Shown: one piece after another, positions 1 to 10,244 of the stretch
Layout of the letters: every line of letters begins with the position of its first letter
Position numbering within the stretch: position 1 is the first letter of the stretch
Position numbers and translations under genes: made by a program
NCBI GenBank assembly: GCA_034440575.1
Contig: JAOTOL010001599.1
Coordinates: 1,830,501 to 1,894,500, forward strand
Length of the DNA: 64,000 bases
Direction of reading: 5' to 3'
From: Imbricaverruca yamaguchii
Taxonomy: Eukaryota; Arthropoda; Thecostraca; Neoverrucidae
Notes under the pieces: generated by a model
The model's input: only the letters and a program-made list of their open reading frames with translations
Databases searched by the model: none
Told to the model about the DNA's origin: nothing

Positions 1-149
1 GGCGCCGACAATGCCGCCTCAGACGGCGCCGGATTTCCAGCGGGCAGCCAAGAGAGACGGCCGGCCGGGCAGAACGGACGCCGCCGACGCGCCGGACGGT
101 GACCCTTCCACTGCACCTGGCGACGCTGCCAGCCGCCGCCGGCGGCGTG
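1..149. other. GC-rich lead-in to the first array
   Basis: CpG-rich sequence rich in GGCGCC, CCGCCG and GACGCC words. An open frame begins at 11 and runs into the following repeat, but its length comes from the repeat. No promoter or splice signal I would defend. Confidence 0.4.
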
Positions 150-706
150 CCGGCCCAGCCCGGCCCAGCCCAACCCAGCTCAGCACGGCCTATCCCAGCC
201 CAGCCAGGCACAGCCCAGCCCAGCCCGACCCAGCCCAGCCCAGCCCGGCCCAGCCCGGCCCAGCCCAGCCAGGCCCAGTCAGGCCCAGCCCGGCCCAGCC
301 AGGCACAGCCAGGCACAGCCCGGCCCAACCAGGCACAGCCCGGCCCAGCCCGGCCCAGCCCAGCCCAGCCCAGCCCAGCCCAGCCCAGCCAGGCCCAGTC
401 AGGCCCAGCCCGGCCCAGCCAGGCACAGTCAGGCACAGCCCGGCCCAACCAGGCACAGCCCGGCCCAGCCAGGCACAGCCCAGCCCAGCCCAGCTCGGCA
501 CAGCCCAGCCCGGCACAGCCCAGCCCGGCCAAGCCCAGCCAGGCCCGGCTCAGCCAGGCCCAGCCAGGCCCAGCCCGGCTCAGTCAGGCCCAGCCAGGCA
601 CAGCCCGGCCCAGCCAGGCACAGTCCGGCCCAGCCCAACCCGGCCCAGCCCAGCCCGGTCCAGCCCGGCCCAGCCCAGCCCGGCCCAGCCAGACCCAGCC
701 AGGCCG
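150..706. repeat. 5-bp C-rich minisatellite (CAGCC/CGGCC family)
   Basis: About 110 pentamers built from CAGCC, CGGCC and AGGCA variants. Longer blocks with AGGCACAG and AGGCCCAG recur, giving a weak higher-order pattern. At 354-388 the pentamer is regular, so the - strand carries (GGGCT)n, a run of G-triplets with 2-nt loops that fits the canonical G-quadruplex rule. Open frames up to 290 codons cross it on both strands (Pro/Ala/Gln-rich one way, Gly/Leu/Trp-rich the other). Translation in several frames and the absence of a unique domain argue against coding. Confidence 0.93.
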
Positions 707-1212
707 AGCCTCTCTCGCCCCTCTCCCGCTGCGGCTCCGACCGACGCCCAGCCACTGACCGGACCGCGCTCGGGCCACGGCGAGGAGAAGTGGGCATGGT
801 CTGACCGGACTGAGTCCCGTCACAAGGTGCTAGTAAGGTGGCTATTCGGGCTTGGAGACGCATCGACGTCACAGGTTATATAGCGCCCTGAGGCGCGGGA
901 TGGGACACAGCAGCTGAGACCGAGACGCTGTGTGGAGAAATAGATGCCGCATTGGTGGGACTAGGGAAACAGGATGTCTCATCGACGAAGATAGAAGACA
1001 GAACACATGCACGACTGCGGAAATGGCCGCTAGCGTATCCCCAGGTGACCATAAGAGCCCCGTTATGACCCATAATATGGTTTTACGGACCCCATTAGCA
1101 GTTAATGCTTTTATTATTATGATCTCAATTGCCCGCCTTTCAACGTAAACTTGGTAAAGACGTGACAATCTGTGCCCCCTCGAGCTCCTTATAATAAAGC
1201 TTGGCTATTCAA
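707..1212. other. unique sequence, nothing recognised
   Basis: Mixed-composition DNA between two arrays. Short open frames occur on both strands but none has a recognisable domain. An AATAAAG word at 1193 is isolated and has no gene to serve. Confidence 0.4.
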
Positions 1213-1682
1213 ATGCAGTGGCTAGAGACTGGGCTGCAAGACCGGACTGGATGGCGGGACTAGATACTGGATTAGAGTTTGGACTGGAGGTTGGGCTGGA
1301 TGACGGGACTAAAGACTGGACTGGAGGTCGGGCTGGAGGACTAGACTGGATCACGGAACTAAATATTTAACTGGAGATTGACTGGGCTGGAGAACGGGAC
1401 TGGATGAAGGGATTAGAGGCTGGGCTAGAAGTTGGGATTGATGACAGGACTAGAGACTGGACTGGAGGTCGGGCTGGAGGACGGGGCTGGATGACGATAT
1501 TAGATACTGGACTGGCGGACGAGACTAGAGACTGGATTGGAGGACGGGACTGGATGACGGGACTAGAGACTGGACTGGAGACTGGGCGAAGGACGGGACT
1601 AGAGATTGGACTGGAGACTAGGCTGAAGGACGGGCTTGGAGGTTGGGACTTGAGACTGGATTGGAAAACCGGACGAGGAAAT
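1213..1682. repeat. degenerate ~15-bp GACTGGA/GACTAGA minisatellite
   Basis: Repeated GACTGGA, GACTAGA, GACGGGACT and GGTCGGGCTGG words spaced at roughly 14-15 bp, with many substitutions and no exact long unit. Strongly purine-rich on the + strand. The degeneracy suggests an old array compared with the near-exact arrays elsewhere in the window. Confidence 0.85.
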
Positions 1683-2147
1683 TGAACGTAGTCGTTATAA
1701 AGAATGTGATCAAGTAAGCGTTTCCTCAGCAAGAAAGGACCTTTCAGGCTGTTGCCTAAGGTGAAGAAATGGAAGCAAGCTGACACTTCTAGCAAGAACT
1801 TGAAATGATAATAGTGCAGACGCCACGTCTGCATTTGCATATTATTGGCATTTACTTTCACACATGCTTAGCATTTCATTCATATACTATGCGCACTAAT
1901 TCAGACCAAGACAAATAACCGGAGAGCTTTTCGCCAAGTTAAACGTTTTGCTCGGTGGAAGCCGTTCAATCGTGAATGGTTTTTGAGGAAGGGCAATGCT
2001 CGGGGAAATATGCTGAAACCGCTCTTTACATTTCCAATGCTCCTGGAGGGTCACTATGAAATGTTGGTCCCATCAAAACACCACCACACTGAGGGCCGAC
2101 GCGATACAATTTTCGACCATCACGAGCAGCGCTCGCTGTCTCACATG
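1683..2147. other. unique AT-richer DNA, nothing recognised
   Basis: No repeat, tRNA-like or exon-like structure seen. It separates two G-rich arrays. Confidence 0.4.
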
Positions 2148-3095
2148 GGACAGCGGCCGTGGGCTGTGGGGTGTGGGCCGTGGACCGTGGGCTGTGAGCC
2201 GTGGGCCGTGGACCGGCGGCCGTGGACCGTGGACTGTTGGTCGGTGGCCGGTGGCCGTGGGCCGGGGACCGGGGGCCATGGGCCGTGGGCCATGGGCCGG
2301 GGGTCGTGGGCCGTGGACCGTGGGCCGGCGGCCGTGGACTGTGGACCGTGGACTGTTGGTCGGTGGCCGGTGGCCGTGGGCCGGGGACCGGGGGCCATGG
2401 GCCGTGGGCCATGGGCCGTGGGCCGTGGACCGTGGGCCGGCGGCTGTGGACCGGCGGCCGTGGACTGTTGGTCGATGGCCGTGGACCGTGGACGGTAGGC
2501 CGTGAACCATGAGCCGTGGGCCGTGGGCCGGGGCCGTGGTCGTGGGCCGTGGGTCGTGGGCCGGGGGCCGTGGGCCGTGGGCCGGGGGCCGTGGGCCGGG
2601 GGCCGTGGACCGTGGGCCGGGGCCGTGGGTCGTGGGCCGGGGGCCGTGGGCCGTGGGTCGTGGGCCGGGGGCCGTGGGCCGTGGGCCGTGGGCCGGGGGC
2701 CGTGGGCCGGGGGCCGTGGGCCGTGGGCCGGGGGCCGTGGGCCGTGGGCCGGGGGCCGTGGGCCGGGGGCCGTGGGCCGGGGGCCGTGGGCCGGGGGCCG
2801 GGGGCCGGGGGCCGTGGGTCGGGGGCCGTGGGCTGGGGGCCGTGGGCCGGCGGCCGTGGACCGTGGACCGGCGGCCGTGGACCGTGGGCCGGGGGACGTG
2901 GGCCGGGGGGCCGGGGGCCGGGGGCCGTGGGCCGGGGGCCGTGGGCTGGGGGCCGTGGGCCGGCGGCCGTGGACCGTGGACCGGCGGCCGTGGACCGTGG
3001 GCCGGGGGCCGTGGGCCGGGAGCCGTGGGCCGGGAGCCGTGGGCCGGGGGCCGTGGGTCGGGGGCCGTGGGCTGGGGCCGTGAGCCGTGGCCCGG
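2148..3095. repeat. G-rich 7-8 bp minisatellite (GGGCCGT/GGGCCGGG)
   Basis: About 950 bp made of GGGCCGT and GGGCCGGG blocks, all G-rich on the + strand. Higher-order copies are visible: a segment starting near 2231 recurs about 119 bp later, and a segment at 2828 recurs at 2941. G-triplets separated by 4-nt CCGT or CC loops run almost throughout, so the + strand has continuous G-quadruplex potential. Open frames of up to 400 codons (- strand, Pro/Arg/His-rich) and 313 codons (+ strand, Gly/Arg/Trp-rich) exist in most frames and are period artefacts. Confidence 0.95.
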
Positions 3096-3560
3096 GGTTC
3101 GGCGGCCGTCCGGCCATGCAAAGTTCCGGCGTATTATGCCATTGACTGGCCGCCGGCACCGCGCGCAGCGGCGGCACTGGCGGCTCGCCGGTGGCGGTCG
3201 CAGCGCTCCTCCGCACCGAGACGTTCACGCTTCGACTGCGTCGCGACGCAATCGACGTAATCGGCTTCCGGCCGGAGGACGCGGACGCGCACGCGGAAAA
3301 TCGCTAACCGGCCGCGCTGGCGACGCGCAAGCGGCCGGCAGCGCGGCTCGCGCCCGGAAAGACAACAATGCGTCGGTGGGTTGTGCGGCGGCGCCATTGA
3401 GAGGAGCGCTTCCGGCGCGGCGTCCGCCGATGCCAGACGATGCCAGATGATGCGGCCGCCGGTCACGCCCGATTGGCGCTGAACGGCCTGTCGGGCAAGG
3501 GTTGCTGGACGGGACCCGGTCCGGGCGGATCCCGCTCTGGGACCGTGCCGACCCCTGCCC
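3096..3560. other. CpG-rich block after the G-rich array
   Basis: CpG density is high (GCGCGCAGCGGCGG, GCCGCGCTGGCGACGCGC). Frames are open on both strands, as expected for stop-poor GC-rich DNA. It could be a CpG island, but there is no TATA box, initiator, donor site or homology I can point to. Confidence 0.4.
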
Positions 3561-5099
3561 TGATCCCACTGAATGATAATGACACCAGCAGACCGATGGT
3601 TATAGTGATCTGCTTATTTGTACCCTGCTGTTGGAAATTGATCGGTATTGGCCGATTATGCATTGGTCTGTTCGATGGCCCATGTAGTTTGAGAAGGGGC
3701 ATGCTCTTTCATTTCTACTGCCTTCGGGACACCAATACATAATAAAGCACAGGTCGATTGTTGTACCTATTTTCGGACAAAGCCTATGTCGTTATCGATA
3801 TCCATAGGCACTGACGTAACATGGACATAAGTAAACCAAATTAGCTAGTCCAGGCAGCGGTGGAAAAATTGAACTCCATTCCCAGAAGAAAAAATCCAGC
3901 TTCAGTATTTCTCGCGTCGCCACATGCTACTGGAACGCCCACACCGGTTTCATGAGGTCTGAAAATGTCTACGAACCACGCTGACGTCTGAACGAAATAT
4001 CCGGATCCTTTTCCTTGCGGTTGCTCCTATGAAGCTGATGGTTATCCACTTCGCTTGCCGATAAAAGAACAGGCAGTGATCCTGCTGATTTTCTTTTCTC
4101 ACGCTTCCACCAATAGAGGAGCTACTATCCCGCATGCTCATGTGCAGGGGATACCTTCTCCATGGTTACAATTACGATACTCTATGAAAGCTATGGCATA
4201 TGCAAATATGCTTTAGTAGATTATACGTTCAGAGACACAGGAGGCAGGTTCGTCCAGTTTCGCGTTAAACCTGATGGACATTTGTTCCGCACTGTGGTTA
4301 ATATGGTTCAGTTAGAAATATTATCGGAAGAAAAACACAAAAGGCACGAATGGGTGCGGAGAATCGAAGCATTTGAATCTTCTCATGACCAGGGTTGGCT
4401 GGAACTTAAGATGCATGTTCATTGTATTCATTAATACAAATAGTATTATTAAACTTGTGTGTGTTGCTCATATGTGTGTCCTAAATATGCACACATGAAT
4501 AAATACATGCATATCCATTATTGATGGAAAAACAAAATTAGTCCCGTGTGTTGTCACGGACGGGAGGGCTCTTCTGCTGCACGTACCTCCTGACTGTGTC
4601 TTCTTCCTCTGCTTCAGGTGAGATGCTTATGAGAGTACTATAAATGTAAATTCAACACCGCAATTGGCATTCAGCGCACACATACTCCGTGCGTTGTTGG
4701 CTTTGGACCGGCGCACGTGCCTCGTGATTAGCACCTTTTCAGCGTCGAGTGTGGCCCGCCGTCGGACGGCGTCTCGAGCTGACCTTCGACTGAGCAGAGG
4801 CACATGTCGGTCGTCCACTGTACGTCGGCAGCACTAATCTGACGGCGGTGTATCGTGTGGCAAGGTAAGCACGCAGCCGCGCCACCAGCCGGCCATCCAG
4901 TTGGTCGCGCACATCAGTGATCGCCGAGGGTGGCCGGGCGAAGTCTTCAGGCAGTGCTGATGGGCAGAGTACACGCGCCTCGGTTCGTTCGCGGGTCGGG
5001 GCTGGAGATCTAGGGAACGGCGCCTCTGGATTGTATCGGGGACCGCTGAAGAGCGGCCCGAATTTACAACGAAATACAAACTTACCGCGAAATACGCAT
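3561..5099. other. unique DNA; unrecognised 90-codon frame at 4162-4434
   Basis: Composition drops towards AT-rich. The + frame at 4162-4434 has fairly non-repetitive residue use and ends in a stop, but I recognise no domain and see no good flanking splice sites, so I do not call it a gene. An octamer-like ATGCAAAT lies at about 4199. The rest holds no repeat or RNA structure I can support. Confidence 0.35.
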
Positions 5100-6640
5100 G
5101 GCTGTCCCGCAACATATCACGCACAACACCCACTCCTGTCCAACAACACACCGCACACAACACCCTCTCCTGCTCCATAACGCACCATACAGAGCACCCT
5201 CTCCTGCTCCACAACGCACCACACAGAGCACCCTCTCCTGCTCCATAACGCACCACACAGAGCACCCTCTCCTGGTCCATAACGCACCACACAGAGCACC
5301 CTCTCCTGCTCCATAACGCACCACACAGAGCACCCTCTCCTGGCCCACAACGCACCACACAGAGCACCCTCTCCTGCTCCATAACGCACCACACAGAGCA
5401 CCCTCTTCTGTCCCACAACGCACCACACAGAGCACCCTCTCCTGCTCCATAACGCACCATACAGAGCACCCTCTTCTGTCCCACAACGTACCACACAGAG
5501 CACCCTCTCCTGCTCCATAACGCACCATACAGAGCACCCTCTTCTGTCCCACAACGCACCACACAGAGCACCTCTCCTGCTCCATAACGCACCATACAGA
5601 GCACCCTCTTCTGTCCCACAACGCACCACACAGAGCACCCTCTCCTGCTCCATAACGCACCATACAGAGCACCCTCTTCTGTCCCACAACGCACCACACA
5701 GAGCACCCTCTCCTGCTCCATAACGCACCATACAGAGCACCCTCTTCTGTCCCACAACGCACCACACAGAGCACCCTCTCCTGCTCCATAACGCACCATA
5801 CAGAGCACCCTCTTCTGTCCCACAACGCACCACACAGAGCACCCTCTCCTGCTCCATAACGCACCATACAGAGCACCCTCTTCTGTCCCACAACGCACCA
5901 CACAGAGCACCCTCTCCTGCTCCATAAAGCACCATACAGAGCACCCTCTTCTGTCCCACAACGCACCACACAGAGCACTCTCTCCTGTCCCATAACGCAC
6001 CACACAGAGCACCCTCTTCTGTCCCACAACGCACCACACAGAGCACCCTCTCCTGCTCCATAACGCACCATACATAGCACCCTCTCCTGTCCCACAACAC
6101 ACCATACATAGCACCCTCTCCTGGTCCATAACGCACCACACAGAGCACCCTCTCCTGTCCCATAACGCACCACACAGAGCACCCTCTCCTGGTCCATAAC
6201 GCACCACACAGAGCACCCTTTCCTGGCCCATAACGCACCACACAGAGCACCCTCTCCTGCTCCATAACGCACCATACAGAGCACCCTCTCCTGTCCCACA
6301 ACGCACCACACAGAGCACCCTCTCCTGTCCCATAACGCACCACACAGAGCACCCTCTCCTGGTCCACAAGGCACCACACAGAGCACCCTCTCCTGTCCCA
6401 CAACACACCACACAGAGCACCCTCTCCTGTCCCACAACACACCATACATAGCACCCTCTCCTGGTCCATAACGCACCACACAGATCACCCTCTTCTGTCC
6501 CATAACGCACCATACAGAGCACCCTCTCCTGTCCCACACCGCAACGCACACAACACACAGTTCTGTTCCACAACGCAACATACACAGCACCCACGCCTGT
6601 CCCACAACGCACCACAGAACACCCACGCTTTCTCACAAAC
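5100..6640. repeat. 34-bp minisatellite with a 68-bp dimer subregion
   Basis: About 44 units of 34 bp. Each has the core CGCACCACACAGAGCACCC followed by TCTCCTG and a variable CTCCATAA or TCCCACAA segment. At about 5380-5960 two unit types alternate (CTGCTCCATAA with CATACAG, then CTGTCCCACAA with CACACAG), giving a 68-bp higher-order unit. Edges are more degenerate (5100-5170 and 6540-6640). Because 34 is one more than a multiple of three, a stop-free strand is open in every frame. All three - frames are open for 454 to 600 codons and encode a 34-residue Cys/Trp/Arg-rich repeat. I treat these as non-coding. Confidence 0.95.
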
Positions 6641-6960
6641 TACATGGCACCCACTTTCGACCCACAACACCCTAACAGACATATCCATTCACAGCCAGCA
6701 ACCATCCTCACGGCGACTGCACACGCCAACCACCAGCCACTTTCGGTTTCACAGCGTTTCACACACCGGGGCGAGATTCCAGCCTGGGCCGTGATAGTTC
6801 GGACAGCACGTATGGTAGCCGCGAATGGGAGCCGAATGACAGGGGGCGCGGCGCCCCGCCGTGGCGGCGAATTACCCGACCGACGCGACGCGTCCCGGGC
6901 GGCCACCACGCCGGCCACATCGCAGCGGCGCCCAGCGCGGCCGCGGCGCCTCCACGCAGC
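6641..6960. other. GC-rich, CpG-rich block
   Basis: From about 6780 the sequence is rich in GGCGCG, CCGCCG and GCGACGCG, ending abruptly at 6960 where A/T-rich motifs begin. A 92-codon frame on - and a 106-codon frame on + overlap here, neither recognisable. Confidence 0.4.
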
Positions 6961-7075
6961 CTAATGGATTTATTTTTGTTTGTCTTCCGGCGTGTAAATC
7001 AAGTGGAACTCTTTTTATTTACCTTTAATGACGCTAATGATGTCGCTGCGTCGCCATCCGGCCGCCGGCGCCGGC
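6961..7075. promoter_or_regulatory. candidate regulatory island with forkhead- and homeodomain-like words
   Basis: Directly after the CpG block: TTTATTTTTGTTTGT (forkhead-like), GTGTAAATCAAGTGG, TTTATTTACC and two TAATGA words within about 100 bp, followed again by CpG-rich DNA. The sharp composition change and motif density resemble conserved non-coding elements. No alignment is available, so function is inference. Confidence 0.25.
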
Positions 7076-7329
7076 TGCTGGCGGGAGCGGATGGGTGGAT
7101 GGTGGTGGGACGGTGTGCTGGGACTGCCTCCCACAGACGGCCGGCAGGCGGACCGGAACCGTCCCACCCTGCTCTCTGATGGATAGTCGCGATACGATGA
7201 ACTGGCTGTTTTGCTTCGAAGTGTATTATTTTGTGTCTCCCAAGGCAAAGCAATATGCCCAATGTCCATGTGCTGCTATTTCACACTTCAGGAACGTCGG
7301 CATTTCGAAGCATTTCGATCTTAACTGCA

Positions 7330-7555
7330 GACATAAGGCACGTGACTGGTGGACGACCCATAATGTCGACATAAGGCACGTGACTGGTGGACGACCCATA
7401 ATGCCGACATAAGGCACGTGACTGGTGGGTGACTCATAATGTAGACATAAGGTACGTGACTGGTGGGTGACTCATAATGTAGACATAAGGCACGTGACTG
7501 GTGGACGACTCATAATGTAGACATAAGGCACGTGACTGGTGGATGACTCATAATC
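7330..7555. repeat. 38-bp minisatellite with an E-box in nearly every unit
   Basis: Six units of exactly 38 bp. Each holds GGCACGTGACTGGTGG, followed by a GACxCATAATG segment. CACGTG begins at 7339, 7377, 7415, 7491 and 7529; the fourth unit (7453) has TACGTG. Three units also contain the AP-1 consensus TGACTCA (7430, 7468, 7544). CACGTG is the palindromic core bound by Myc/Max, USF and CLOCK-type bHLH factors. Whether these sites are bound is unknown. Confidence 0.93.
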
Positions 7556-7559
7556 AGTG

Positions 7560-7567
7560 TGACGTCA
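7560..7567. promoter_or_regulatory. CRE palindrome TGACGTCA at the array edge
   Basis: An exact CREB/ATF consensus 5 bp after the last 38-bp unit (context GTGTGACGTCACTAG). Its adjacency to repeated E-box and AP-1 words makes the segment look like a bZIP/bHLH site cluster, but chance is possible. Confidence 0.35.
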
Positions 7568-8030
7568 CTAGATGGTCAGTACACGGCCCAAGCAAAGGGG
7601 TCAGCAACATAAGCATGCAATACGCTGGCAGTTTGCACAGCTGTGATAATGCTATCGTGACATCTGTTCATTCTTAGGGTAAGCTTCATTGTAGCAGTAT
7701 TATATATCGGTACAACGAAATAAATACATGGCTGTTATTTATGCGAAAATGTTCGAATACAGATAAGGAAACGCCAAGGAAGCATTTTCTGCACGTTCCC
7801 TATACAATCGTATAACACAGAAGCTGGGTTGCGAGGGTATGAACGCTTGTTGCAATTGTGCGGATTCCAGAAATTATTGAGGGGTGAGGGTGGGGGGTAA
7901 GCCTCATGTCATTTAAGACAACCGACTTGTTGAGCGGGAATGCATTGGCGTAACCAAGAGGGAGAAACGGATAAGTTGGGGGCAGTTAGGGGCTCATTAT
8001 TTGAGCAATCTGAGGGTGCTCCAGATCGCT
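7568..8030. other. unique DNA, nothing recognised
   Basis: AT-balanced sequence with no repeat, exon-like or RNA-like structure I can support. Confidence 0.4.
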
Positions 8031-8320
8031 CAGGCGCCAATTCGGAACCGTGAAACTTTTCCCACTTTATGAGGCCTTTCTAGCATCTGAGAGGACACCA
8101 TGGCATTAAAAGGGCGCTGGAAACCCGGCGAAGGAGGTATTGGATACATTTGGTAGAGGGATCCTGGAAACACGGGCAGGGAGACCCTGGCAACTTGGGA
8201 AAGGGAGATCCTGGAAAGTCGGCGCAGCAATGCTCTGACAGCCGAGAAGAACCTGGGAACTGGTAGGGGGGGGGGGGTTGTCTGACAACTCAGGGGCCTT
8301 GGGACCCCAGGCCAAATATC
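8031..8320. repeat. short degenerate array, GGGAGATCCTGG-type
   Basis: Loose 25-30 bp periodicity of GAGGxATxxTGGAAA, GGGAGACCCTGGCAA and GGGAGATCCTGGAAA words, then a 12-base G run at 8266-8277. On the opposite strand it resembles the units of the long degenerate array at 31236-32352, suggesting one repeat family in two places and orientations. The similarity is judged by eye. Confidence 0.5.
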
Positions 8321-9504
8321 CCAGATCGGATGGAGGTCACTGCCAAAGTAAATTGGCATTGTCATTTATTTTCAAACCACCAAGAGAAGTTGCGTGTACA
8401 CTACCTAGTAGGTGTGCTGCTGAAGTTGCATTCATGTTCGTATACTGTATTTTCTGCTGCAGCATTCCACCAGCACTTGGATTTCAGTTAACTTGATCAA
8501 ATGTTCCGTCACACGTTTTTAGGTTACCTTATGTCTTGGAATGCGATGAAAGCTAGCTTCACTGCTCTGAAGGTAAAAACGCTGCGGTATGATGAAAAAC
8601 GGAGTTAAAATTGGTCCACGTAAGGCATAGAGACTTCTGCAAAAATTTCAGCGCAATTTAAGGCCACTTACCTTAAGGCAAACAACACGACCATGTCGTT
8701 TTGTTCGGAAAATCTTTGGCGAAAATCATGACCCGAAGCCAAGAAGCACGGGGTAAAATAAAATAACATGTATCGTTTGTCGATCAAAGTGCGTGCATTT
8801 TTGTGGAAGTTTCATTTCTCTTGCACCGTTTGGTTGCAGGCAACAGGGGGCTAAATACGTTCCAGAAATTGCCCCGTTGCTGGCATTAATTCAGTCTGTG
8901 ACTCCGTGTTGTGACGACAGAGTGGCCTATGTAAAATATTTCTGCATTGCTCCCGTGATTCTAGCCCACTTAGAAAACATCACAGTGGGCGCAAAATTTG
9001 ATAACTTGACATTTGGTAGCCTCTGGAGTTCAAACTCTTCGACAAGACGAAGAACGAAACTGTGGTTTAGGTTGTAGGTGATGTATAATATTTTGGATAA
9101 ACGCAATTGGATAAGCTAAAACAGATGGGGTGCCAATACATACCAGCATACTTAACACGTATTGGAATGTAAAAACGAATACGTTGCTGTCCTGATGGAG
9201 TTCACATACATAGGATGCTGTAATACCTACGCAATTTTTAAATAGTTTTCGAACTCCTAGTGGAAACTTAGCAAGTAAATATACGCCACATTACAATGCG
9301 ACCCACAACACAATTTGATATGTTCACCTCATATGACCCTGCTTGACCCGAAAACAAATCCAGCTGAAATGAGCATATTTGGGTATCTACTGCAAAGAGT
9401 CTTGATATTTTAGCCTGATAAAATTGCGGATTGTGTGACAAACTATACCTCTTCCTAATCAGCTTTGACTATCTACTTCGCCACACCTGTAGTTAACCCG
9501 CACC
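8321..9504. other. unique AT-rich DNA, nothing recognised
   Basis: No array. A 94-codon + frame at 8793-9077 has no recognisable domain. The texture (many AAAATTT and TTCAG words) resembles old transposon-derived DNA, but no terminal repeats were found. Confidence 0.35.
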
Positions 9505-10045
9505 GTATCGGGGGGTCTTCAACCGCCCCTCTCAGGTTTTTCGCGGATAGTGAACGAACGGCGCGCGGCAGCGCGCATAAATTTGACATATCTTTTCCCA
9601 CATCAATTTGGGTTGCTATGTCAAACTTTTGAAGTCGGATCATCGAGGGTCAACGAGTTAGTCTAGGTCAAGTGAGGTCACCTCCAAAAAAGTTAAACCA
9701 GTCGTCACGCTTTAACGGATACGAATTTTAATGAAACCCTAGTCGATTTCACTGTCCTTTACTGATTCTTTTTTTTGTCTCAAATATCCTTCAAAATTAA
9801 CCCAGGACCGAAAACATAATGTAAGTCGGAAAAGTCGTGAAAATCTACCCCTAGTGACGTCACTTTTTGGGGAAATTGTTCTTGGGGTGGACCCGGGCCC
9901 TACTCGTCGAGCGCTTTCCGATGACACCTATTTCGTTATCGTGCGACGCTTAGTTTAGATTTTAGAGGGGGTTACTTCCCTCCACCCGAGACGGGGTGTG
10001 AGGATCTGACCGGAGAGACGGGGTAGGTTAATCTGTAACTCTCAG
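9505..10045. mobile_element. dispersed repeat, copy 1 (unclassified element)
   Basis: The left end (GTATCGGGGGG, CCGCCCCTCTC, GGTTTTTCGC, a GCGCGCGGCAGCGCGC block) and the right end (CGCTTAGTTTAGAT, ACTTCCCTCCACCCGAGAC, GGGTGTGAGGATCTGACC, GGAGAG) both recur in the same order and strand at 42275-43115. The interior differs and is shorter here. No transposase frame or clear terminal inverted repeat is visible. Two diverged copies of one non-autonomous element is the simplest reading. Confidence 0.65.
9855..9862. promoter_or_regulatory. CRE palindrome TGACGTCA
   Basis: Exact 8-bp CRE inside dispersed repeat copy 1 (context CTAGTGACGTCACTTT). Single site, no gene context. Confidence 0.2.
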
Positions 10046-10244
10046 GTCAATGACACTTATTAAATCGCAGCAAAGGTCATGGACAGATTGCCGTTTGAGT
10101 CCCAATCTACCCATGCTCAGCACAATCTACCCATCACAATGGACAGCAACCAATGCATCGGTTGCGAATGTGAAGTGGATGGAATTGTATTTCCCATACA
10201 TCCGAGAAAACTCGGAAGATGCATCCGATTCGGTGACTGCACTG

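Noticed and set aside
11..883. 290-codon Pro/Ala/Gln-rich frame as a structural protein
   Set aside because: Generated by the CAGCC pentamer; overlapping frames on both strands are also open.
2516..3145. Gly/Arg/Trp-rich frames as RGG or cuticle proteins
   Set aside because: Translation of a GGGCCGTGGGCC repeat; similar frames exist in every + phase.
4162..4434. 90-codon + frame as a gene
   Set aside because: Residue use is plausible, but no homology, splice sites or promoter support it; noted only as an unrecognised frame.
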